Positions 15,612 to 22,061 of a stretch of DNA of 30,056 nt are shown here, one piece after another. The notes beneath the pieces were generated by a model, which was not told where the DNA came from, did no database searches, and saw only the letters and a list, made by a program, of their open reading frames with translations. Numbering within the stretch: the first letter of the stretch is position 1; every line of letters starts with the position of its first letter. Source of the stretch: an uncultured Methanobrevibacter sp. (GTDB lineage Archaea; Methanobacteriota; Methanobacteria; Methanobacteriales; Methanobacteriaceae); contig NZ_ONER01000009.1 in the NCBI RefSeq assembly GCF_900316895.1, positions 1-30,056 on the forward strand, read 5' to 3'. The position numbers and the translations under genes were made by a program.

Positions 15612-16097
15612 ATGAATCTGACAGAAAAGATTAAAAATTCGTGGTGGGTAATCCTTTCATTTATATTTTTCCTAAATGGGCTTGGATTCCTTTATATAGG
15701 ATTTAAGCACAATAATAGGAATTGGATTTTGGAAGGAATTACATATGAGGTTCCATGGATTTTTTACTTTATAATATATGGAATATATGGGTTAAGCGGC
15801 CCCACAACACAAATGATCAGTTTTACACTCGTATCAACGTTGATTAGCATAATCAGATCAGTATGGGTAGCGGTTAAGCTTATAGATGTATATGAAAATA
15901 ATGAAAAATACACAATTAAGCAAACCAATTTGAATCATGCCTCAAATAATCAAACTAATTCAAATCATGCTTCACGTAATCAAACCAATTTGAATCATGC
16001 CTCAAGTAATCAATCTAAAAGCAATAATTCATTTAGTGGTGGGTGCTGCCTTTGTCTGATTTGCATTTTCATAATATTTTTAGTCATGATTCTTTAA
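15612..16097 (+). CDS. Small membrane protein with an Asn-rich tandem repeat
   Basis: I do not recognise a named family. The 161-residue protein has an N-terminal membrane segment (about 10-28), two further hydrophobic segments (about 46-60 and 68-92), a hydrophilic region with a three-times repeated decapeptide of the form Q-T-N-x-N-H-A-S-x-N (encoded by 15921-16010), then a final Cys-rich hydrophobic end (GGCCLCLICIFIIFLVMIL). The middle repeat is probably a flexible loop. It begins 2 bases after telA, so it is part of the cluster. The length of the repeat is likely to vary between strains. Confidence 0.7.
   Translation: MNLTEKIKNSWWVILSFIFFLNGLGFLYIGFKHNNRNWILEGITYEVPWIFYFIIYGIYGLSGPTTQMISFTLVSTLISIIRSVWVAVKLIDVYENNEKYTIKQTNLNHASNNQTNSNHASRNQTNLNHASSNQSKSNNSFSGGCCLCLICIFIIFLVMIL
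15921..16010 (+). repeat. 30-bp tandem repeat, three copies, inside the TelA-cluster membrane protein
   Basis: Units at 15921-15950, 15951-15980 and 15981-16010 all start CAAAC and contain AATCATGC(C/T)TCA. A partial fourth unit begins CAAT at 16011. Units 1 and 3 differ by only one base; unit 2 differs more. Each encodes ten residues, so unit gain or loss keeps the frame. Confidence 0.9.
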
Positions 16098-16128
16098 ACA
16101 TAATCTATTTTTTTAATTTGGGATTTGT

Positions 16129-16602
16129 ATGCAGTTTAGAAAGATGAGAAGACATAAGCAGGAGCTTTCAAGGGATGAATGTATAGACATATTGACTAAT
16201 GAGCCTAGGGGCGTATTGGCTCTATTGGGCGATTATGACTATCCTTATGCACTTCCCATGTCTCATGTATATGTTGACGGAAAGATATACTTTCATGGAG
16301 CAATGGAAGGTCACAAAAACGATGCTGTTGAGAAATATGACAAGGTTTCATATTGCGTGATGGATAAGGGAGTCAAAAACAGGGATGGCTGGTCTTATAT
16401 ATTCAAAAGCGTAATTGTTTTTGGAAAAATCCGGACTCTCCCTGATAATGCAGAAAAGATTGACAAGCTTACACATTTGGGAGATAAGTTTTTCCCAACC
16501 CATGAGGATACCGTTAATGAAATTTCAAGACTTTTGGATAGAACTGAGGTCTTCGAGATAACAATTGAGCATATGAGCGGCAAGATTGTTCAGGAAAAAT
16601 AG
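16129..16602 (+). CDS. NimA-like pyridoxamine 5'-phosphate oxidase-family flavoprotein
   Basis: The 157-residue protein has the split-barrel FMN-binding fold of the PNPOx superfamily, closest to the nitroimidazole-resistance (Nim) branch: MRRHKQELSRDECIDILTNEPRGVLALLGD, YALPMSHVYVDGKIYFHGAMEGHKNDAV and a long strand YIFKSVIVFGKIR. Nim proteins reduce nitro groups with a reduced flavin; the natural substrate in methanogens is unknown. The ATG at 16129 is chosen, with GGGAT six bases ahead; a second ATG at 16144 is possible. It stands 14 bases before ung, so the two may be co-transcribed. Confidence 0.82.
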   Translation: MQFRKMRRHKQELSRDECIDILTNEPRGVLALLGDYDYPYALPMSHVYVDGKIYFHGAMEGHKNDAVEKYDKVSYCVMDKGVKNRDGWSYIFKSVIVFGKIRTLPDNAEKIDKLTHLGDKFFPTHEDTVNEISRLLDRTEVFEITIEHMSGKIVQEK

Positions 16603-16616
16603 AAAGGAATTAAATC

Positions 16617-17291
16617 ATGATTGGAAATGACTGGGATTTGGCTTTAGAGGATGAATTTAATAAGGACTATTTTTTGAAAGTCAAGGATTTTGTAGACCGT
16701 GAATATGAAACTAAAATGATTTATCCTCCATATGATGAGATATTCAACGCTTTTAAGTTCACTCCATTAAGCAAGGTTAAGGTGGTTATTCTGGGCCAGG
16801 ACCCTTATCATGAAGCCGGCCAGGCACATGGCCTTGCATTTTCAACACCCGATGGCAGGCCAATTCCAAGATCACTGAAAAACATATTCAAAGAGATAAA
16901 TGCCGAATACGATTATCCCATTCCTGAATCAGGCTGTCTTGAAAAATGGGCAAAGCAGGGAGTATTTTTACTGAATACCGTTTTGACAGTTGAAGACGGC
17001 AATGCTAACTCCCACAGCAAATGCGGTTGGCAGACTTTCACAGACAATGTAATAAAAATATTGAACAATCAAAAACAACCGATTGTATTCTTGCTTTGGG
17101 GAAAACAGGCCGAAAAGAAAAAAGAATTGATTACAAATCCGAATCATCTGGTTTTAATTACATCACACCCTTCACCATTCTCAGCCAGACGAGGATTTTT
17201 CGGATGCAATCATTTTAAATTGGCTAATGAATTTTTAAGGGAAAATGAAATAGAAGAGATAGATTGGAAACTGGTCCAATCATTTTTTTAA
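16617..17291 (+). CDS. ung: Uracil-DNA glycosylase, family 1
   Basis: The 224-residue enzyme shows all family 1 motifs: GQDPYH with the water-activating D62, LLNTVLTVEDGNANSH, FLLWGKQA and the HPSPFSA leucine-loop motif with the catalytic H184. It removes uracil from DNA after cytosine deamination or dUTP incorporation. Most archaea use family 4 or 5 enzymes; a family 1 Ung in an archaeon points to transfer from bacteria. The ATG at 16617 begins the usual IGNDW start. It ends 2 bases before the stop of the convergent secreted-protein gene. Confidence 0.93.
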   Translation: MIGNDWDLALEDEFNKDYFLKVKDFVDREYETKMIYPPYDEIFNAFKFTPLSKVKVVILGQDPYHEAGQAHGLAFSTPDGRPIPRSLKNIFKEINAEYDYPIPESGCLEKWAKQGVFLLNTVLTVEDGNANSHSKCGWQTFTDNVIKILNNQKQPIVFLLWGKQAEKKKELITNPNHLVLITSHPSPFSARRGFFGCNHFKLANEFLRENEIEEIDWKLVQSFF

Positions 17292-17293
17292 TG

Positions 17294-17893
17294 TTAATTC
17301 ATTACTCCAAAATTGACTCCATTGCTTCCAACGGATACGAATGAATGGTGTCCGCTGTCTCTTGTTGGATAATCATATCCTCGTGATTCCATTGATTTTA
17401 TAAGCTTGTAGTTCTTATATTCATCATTTAAAATATCATAGAACTCCTTATGGGTGAATTTGGAATCGGATGCGGATTTGACCACTTCCTTTATTGTCGG
17501 GGTTATTTTAGTTCCTCTCCATGTAATATAGTAGAATTCCTCTCCTGCTGAAAACCATAATTTTGAGTTGTTTGCATCGTCATGCCTATCATACTCGGTA
17601 AAGTGGACGGCATCATGTCCTGCAACCTTGACTTTTTTGGCCTGGCAGTGTTCAATGAAGTATCCGTACAAATCTATTATTGCAGGATTGACATAGCGAA
17701 CTGTGAAAACATCAATATCCTCATCAAACTCATACATATGAAAGTCGCTCTTATATGGATTTTTGTATTCCGGAGGTATTTTGAATTCCTCGTATCCCAC
17801 AGTGGCTGTTGTCCAATTTGATGAGTCAATTGCGCTTACCGCTCCCATCACTATGGTCAATGCCAAAAGAAAAAATAATAGTTTTCTAATCAT
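17294..17893 (-). CDS. Secreted protein of unknown function
   Basis: A clear signal peptide is seen (MIRK, hydrophobic LLFFLLALTIV, then GAVSA at about 17-21), so the 199-residue protein is exported. The mature domain has aromatic-rich strands (FTVRYVNPAIIDLYGYF, KLWFSAGEEFYYITWRG) and ends with a Gly/Ser-rich tail (GHHSFVSVGSNGVNFGV). I do not recognise a family; similar short secreted proteins with one globular domain are common in Methanobrevibacter. It converges with ung with only 2 bases between them, and a TATA-like TTATTTAAT near 17917-17929 may serve as its promoter. Confidence 0.75.
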   Translation of the reverse strand: MIRKLLFFLLALTIVMGAVSAIDSSNWTTATVGYEEFKIPPEYKNPYKSDFHMYEFDEDIDVFTVRYVNPAIIDLYGYFIEHCQAKKVKVAGHDAVHFTEYDRHDDANNSKLWFSAGEEFYYITWRGTKITPTIKEVVKSASDSKFTHKEFYDILNDEYKNYKLIKSMESRGYDYPTRDSGHHSFVSVGSNGVNFGVMN

Positions 17894-18093
17894 GATAATA
17901 TATTATATCAATCTGATTATTAAATAATTTGAAAAAATTTCAGATTTTATTATTCTCGTATGATGTATGATTAGTTAATGTAATGGTTTTGATGGCAATT
18001 AATTTAAATTGCATGTGCAGTCAATAAAATTGAATAGAAAATTCAAGATTATATTTTAATATATAAATTATTTAATGATTTGATAGGAAAAAT

Positions 18094-18660
18094 TCATATG
18101 ACAATCTCAAAATCGATTTTTCTGTTCTCCCTTCTTCTTGAGTCCATATCGACAAAGTCATACACAAGAGGATTTTTAATAAGTATTTTCCATACCTCAT
18201 ATGTTTCTGTGAGAAAATCATCCCTGAAGCGGATATGCCTTTCGACAATTGGGCATTCATATGGAAATTCACTTGCGTCCAATACCAGATGGAAATCGCC
18301 ATTTTTGGATATGTGTGGCACCAAAGGAAATGTCCTGCATTGTATTGGCCTAATGCTTCTGTCGCATCTTGGGGGATTTATGCATTTAACAAGACAAACA
18401 TCGCCTTTCCATGAATGGGGAAAATCCAACTCTTTTGCATCAATATAGTACAGTTCAAATTCATCGCTGCCTTCATACATCAACTCTTCACCTGGCATAA
18501 GGAATAGTGCAAGATCTTCATTAGGGTATTCCTCACTGTCAAAGACACAGCATATTTCACCACATAATTTTCCGCAGTCAAAGTCAACAGGTGAAACTTT
18601 ATCCAATCGGCGATAAATTTTTTCTATCGAATTCTTAATTTCTTTAGTTGAATTTTCCAT
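18094..18660 (-). CDS. YkgJ-like cysteine-cluster protein
   Basis: The 188-residue protein has a cysteine spacing like the YkgJ (zinc/iron-chelating) family: FDCGKLCGEICCVF, then CLVKCINPPRCDRSIRPIQCRTFPLVP, then CPIVERH. The RPxxCRxFP signature is characteristic. The cysteines probably bind a metal or Fe-S cluster; no enzymatic role has been shown for this family to my knowledge. It has no signal peptide, so it is cytoplasmic. The ATG at 18660 has a TATA-like TATTTAAATC about 26 bases ahead (18681-18690), suggesting a leaderless transcript. It stands alone, 200 bases from the secreted-protein gene. Confidence 0.75.
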   Translation of the reverse strand: MENSTKEIKNSIEKIYRRLDKVSPVDFDCGKLCGEICCVFDSEEYPNEDLALFLMPGEELMYEGSDEFELYYIDAKELDFPHSWKGDVCLVKCINPPRCDRSIRPIQCRTFPLVPHISKNGDFHLVLDASEFPYECPIVERHIRFRDDFLTETYEVWKILIKNPLVYDFVDMDSRRRENRKIDFEIVI

Positions 18661-19116
18661 ATTTTTTTAATTGTTTTTGAGATTTAAATAGCTTATTATC
18701 ATGAAAAATGCAAAAAAATAATTAATTTGATTAAAAGTGTTTGATTTGAATTAAACTGTATTAAATATAGCTATTTTATTTATAATCAGTATTAAATCAA
18801 TTAATTATCCTAAAATACTTATAAATTGTAGGTATTTTTATATTATAATTACTTAAATCATTATTTAGCTTTTTAAATACTTTTAGTTGTTAAAATATTA
18901 TTTCATATATTTTAATCTTTTTATAGTCAAATTCAAATAAATATTGTCTATAAACATAATATTTATGAATTATTAAGCTTATTTTTTAAAATTAAGTAAT
19001 TTTAAAACGATTTAGCTAATAAAAAGGTTTATATAAGATATTTGTAATAAATATTGGTGAAGTGAGTTTAATCTCACGGATACTATAAAAAAATTCTAAA
19101 ATGGAGGTAAAATATT
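18661..19116. other. 456-bp AT-rich region before the first surface-protein gene
   Basis: No open frame of note. The left end holds the promoter of the leftward Cys-cluster gene. The right ~140 bases hold the duplicated promoter and leader of the surface-protein gene (separate entries). The middle is low-complexity A/T with no repeat that I can support. Confidence 0.6.
18978..19108 (+). promoter_or_regulatory. Promoter and structured leader of the first surface peptidase (copy 1)
   Basis: TATTTTTTAAAATTAA near 18980 and GATTTAGCTAATAAAAAGG just before the TATA box are repeated before the second gene. The box TTTATATAAG is at 19028-19037. A hairpin at 19062-19077 pairs GTGAG with CTCAC around TTTAAT, 34 bases from the start of the TATA box, so the transcript probably starts at or next to it. 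GGAGGT at 19103-19108 is the ribosome binding site, 8 bases before the TTG start. Confidence 0.7.
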
Positions 19117-21468
19117 TTGAACAAAAAAATATTACTCACTATGCTTTTGGCATTGGTTTGTATTTTATCAATCAGTGCAATTCAAGCAAGTGATGTTAAT
19201 ATAACAGATTCAAATATGGCAAGTTCTAGCGATGATCTAATTCAACTTGAAAGTGAAAGTCAAACTAGTGACATAGAATCTGTTAATTCAAATACTTTAT
19301 CAACTGACAATGAAGAAATTGTTTTAGAAGAAGATAGTAAAAATCAGACAGAATTAACTGAGCCAACAAATACTATATATTATCAGGGATCCTACAATGT
19401 AACCCTGAAAGATACTGATTCAAATAATACATTGGCGAACAAAACTGTTAATTTTGTAATTAATGATGTAAGTTATATTGCTAATACCGATGATAATGGT
19501 GTTGCCAGCTTGAATTTAACATTGGCACCTGGAAAATACAGCGCAACTGTTTATTTTGCAGGTGATGATTTATATGCAGCAAGCAGTAATCTGACTTCCA
19601 CAATAGAAGTCTTATCTACTATCAAGGCAGCAGATATCACAAAATACTATAAAGGAAGTACACAATATAGTGCTACATTCTATGATAGTTATGGTAACGT
19701 TTTAGCAAATAGAGATGTGACTATTATTGTTAATGGAAAATCCTACACCAAAAAGACTAATGCTAATGGTGTGGCAAGCATTCCGGTTAACTTAAAGCCG
19801 GGAACTTATAAGATTACATCAATCGATCCATTAACAGGATACAAGGTTACAACTACTTTCAAGATTTTGCCGACAGTCAGTGCAACCACTCTTAAGAAAG
19901 TCGCCGGTGACAACAAGAAATTCACCGCCAAATTTTATAAGAGCAACGGTAAGGCATTAGCTAAAAAAACTATTAAATTTAAACTTAAAGGTAAAATTTA
20001 CAAAGTAAAAACTAACACTAATGGTAAAGCAAGCTTATCAGTGAAAAATCTTAAAAAAGGAACTTATACAATTTTCTGTTATAATACAGATGGATCCTAT
20101 AAGACTTTTAAAATTAAAGTTTACAAAAGAGTATCCACTGAATTAATAACAAAACACTATACTTTCCTTAAAAGCGATACTAAAAAAATCAAAGTCACAT
20201 TAAAGAATAGTTTAGGTTATGCTCCAACTTCTAAAAAAATAATTAAAATCAAAATCAATGGAAAAACCTACACTAAAAAGACAAATAGTAAAGGGGTAGT
20301 TTATCTTAAATTGCCGTCCTTGAAAAAAGGTGTATATAAAGTCAAATACACATTTTCAGGAACAACCAATTACAAAGCTTCAAAAGCCAATTATCTGGTC
20401 ACAGTACTCACTACCAAAAATTCAGTGCTGACCGTAAAAAGTACTACAACCTTTGGTTACGGGGCAGGTACTCCATTCAAAGTAGCTGCTACAGCTGGAG
20501 GTGTTGCTTTAGCTAAAAGAACAATCACTTTTGAAGTAGACGGTAAAAATTATACCAGAACTACCAATAATAATGGAATTGCCTCACTTCCTATAAAATT
20601 GGAACTTGGTAACTACACTGTTAAATATTCACTCAATAAGGAATCAAAAGTTAATGCAAAGTCCGCAATTACTCCTATTGAAGTAAAACTAAGAAGTGAT
20701 TCAATGCTTACTTGGAAAAGCGGGTCTTCATTTTCAGGTTCACCACAAACATTTAAAGTGTTGTTAACCGATTTGAATGGAAATGCAATTTCAGGACAAA
20801 CTATTAAAGTAATTATCAATTCTAAAACATACACTGGCACTACTGCCTCAAACGGAATTGCTACAATTAAAGCAACCGCTCCTGTAGGAAAATATGATGT
20901 CACCGTTAAATTTGATGGTAACAACGAATACCTTCCTAATTCAACATCAGCATCTGTTTCAATCACAGTTTCAAACTATATCAAAGGTGTAACTGAAAAG
21001 AATACAGCTACAAATTTAGCCCAGTATCTTAAAGCAACCACCAACTGTCAAGTTGGAAACTCTAAGATCAAATCAAAAGTTACTTCATTAACTAGTGGTT
21101 TGACCAGTGACTATGCTAAGGCTGAAGCAATCTTTAACTATGTAAGAGACTCAATCTCATATAGTTTCTACTATGATACCAAATTTGGAGCTTTAGGTAC
21201 TTTAAATGCAGGAAGAGGTAACTGTGTTGACCAAGCACACTTGTTAGTTGCTATGTATAGAACAGCAGGTCTTGCAGCTAGATATGTTCATGGAACATGT
21301 AGATTCTCAAGTGGAAGTACATACGGTCACGTATGGGCTCAAGTTTTAATTGGCGACACTTGGGTTTGCGCAGATCCGACTAGTTCTAGAAACTCTTTTG
21401 GAAAAATAGTAAATTGGAATACTAATTCATTCAGCTTACACAGCAGATATGCAAGTCTTCCATTCTAA
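19117..21468 (+). CDS. Surface adhesin-like protein with Ig-like repeats and transglutaminase-fold cysteine peptidase domain (no PMBR)
   Basis: The 783-residue protein has a signal peptide (1-25), a Ser/Asp/Glu-rich linker (about 26-85), six Ig-like/Big-type beta repeats (about 86-622, each with a NGKxYxxKTNxxGxASL-type core followed by xPGxYKV) and a C-terminal transglutaminase-like domain (about 630-783). The catalytic triad is intact: C703 in GNCVDQAHLL, H738 in YGHVWAQV, D753 in ADPTSS. In this order the domain occurs in archaeal wall peptidases such as the phage enzymes PeiW/PeiP, which cut pseudomurein peptide cross-links. Binding to or cutting of pseudomurein is inference. No pseudomurein-binding repeat is seen. 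The TTG start is chosen because of GGAGGT and the signal peptide; the paralogue at 22062 does the same. A poly-T tract ends the gene. Confidence 0.85.
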   Translation: MNKKILLTMLLALVCILSISAIQASDVNITDSNMASSSDDLIQLESESQTSDIESVNSNTLSTDNEEIVLEEDSKNQTELTEPTNTIYYQGSYNVTLKDTDSNNTLANKTVNFVINDVSYIANTDDNGVASLNLTLAPGKYSATVYFAGDDLYAASSNLTSTIEVLSTIKAADITKYYKGSTQYSATFYDSYGNVLANRDVTIIVNGKSYTKKTNANGVASIPVNLKPGTYKITSIDPLTGYKVTTTFKILPTVSATTLKKVAGDNKKFTAKFYKSNGKALAKKTIKFKLKGKIYKVKTNTNGKASLSVKNLKKGTYTIFCYNTDGSYKTFKIKVYKRVSTELITKHYTFLKSDTKKIKVTLKNSLGYAPTSKKIIKIKINGKTYTKKTNSKGVVYLKLPSLKKGVYKVKYTFSGTTNYKASKANYLVTVLTTKNSVLTVKSTTTFGYGAGTPFKVAATAGGVALAKRTITFEVDGKNYTRTTNNNGIASLPIKLELGNYTVKYSLNKESKVNAKSAITPIEVKLRSDSMLTWKSGSSFSGSPQTFKVLLTDLNGNAISGQTIKVIINSKTYTGTTASNGIATIKATAPVGKYDVTVKFDGNNEYLPNSTSASVSITVSNYIKGVTEKNTATNLAQYLKATTNCQVGNSKIKSKVTSLTSGLTSDYAKAEAIFNYVRDSISYSFYYDTKFGALGTLNAGRGNCVDQAHLLVAMYRTAGLAARYVHGTCRFSSGSTYGHVWAQVLIGDTWVCADPTSSRNSFGKIVNWNTNSFSLHSRYASLPF

Positions 21469-21473
21469 ATTCT

Positions 21474-21507
21474 ATTTTTTCCTTTTTAATATTTTTTTAA
21501 CTTTTTT
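21474..21507 (+). terminator. Poly-T terminator after the first surface peptidase
   Basis: Four T-runs of five to seven bases follow each other from 6 bases after the stop. This is a strong archaeal termination signal and separates the two paralogues transcriptionally. Confidence 0.6.
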
Positions 21508-21929
21508 CTGTTAACTTTCGATATTATGAACATTACTTTTTTTCATATGAATCATATTTCTCATGATATTAAATTTCTCGCATGATTCATCAAGTGTTCA
21601 TTTTTACATCCAGATTTTTTAGAAATGTTGACATCTCTTTTTAACTTTATAAAAAAAATTTTATCAAAATTACAAATACCGTTTTTAGAACCTTATTTTT
21701 TAAAATAATTGATAAATTGCATTATCATGCGATTCAATTGTTTTTAAATGCATAATTCAGGATTCGATTCAAACAAAAGCCGTGCCACCTTAATCTATGT
21801 CTTTTAAAATTAATGATTCAAGTTCTATTTAATTAAACTGCTTAATAAATAGTTTCATATGCTATAAGCTTTTTATTACTAAATTTAAGTAAAAATCGCT
21901 TTAATGTATTATTTTAATAATGTATTAAC
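21508..21929. other. Intergenic region between the two surface-peptidase genes
   Basis: AT-rich, no supported gene or RNA. It spans the region from the terminator to the start of the duplicated promoter block. Scattered imperfect palindromes around TCATGCGATT do not form a convincing structure. Confidence 0.55.
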
Positions 21930-22056
21930 TTTATTTTTTAAAATTAAACTCATTTAATAGGATTTAGCTAATAAAAAGGTTTATATAAGATATTTGCATT
22001 ATATAATATTTAAGCGAGGATAATCTCGTAGATATTAATTTTGTTATGGAGGTAAA
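21930..22056 (+). promoter_or_regulatory. Promoter and structured leader of the second surface peptidase (copy 2)
   Basis: The block is a copy of the one at 18978. TTTATATAAG is at 21980-21989, and a hairpin at 22014-22029 pairs GCGAG with CTCGT around GATAAT, again exactly 34 bases after the TATA start. The second base pair changes from T-A to C-G relative to copy 1, a compensatory change. GGAGGT at 22048-22053 serves the TTG start at 22062. Confidence 0.7.
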
Positions 22057-22061
22057 TTATT

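Noticed and set aside
17995..18012. Palindrome GCAATT-AATTTA-AATTGC downstream of the Cys-cluster gene
   Set aside because: A short AT-only stem in AT-rich DNA is expected by chance and has no T-run or conserved partner.
20613..20966. 117-codon antisense frame within the first surface-peptidase gene
   Set aside because: It arises from the repetitive Thr/Lys-rich coding sequence on the other strand; there is no start signal or family motif.
21541..21760. Imperfect inverted repeats with TCATGCGATT between the surface-peptidase genes
   Set aside because: Arms do not align into a stable stem and the spacing is irregular.
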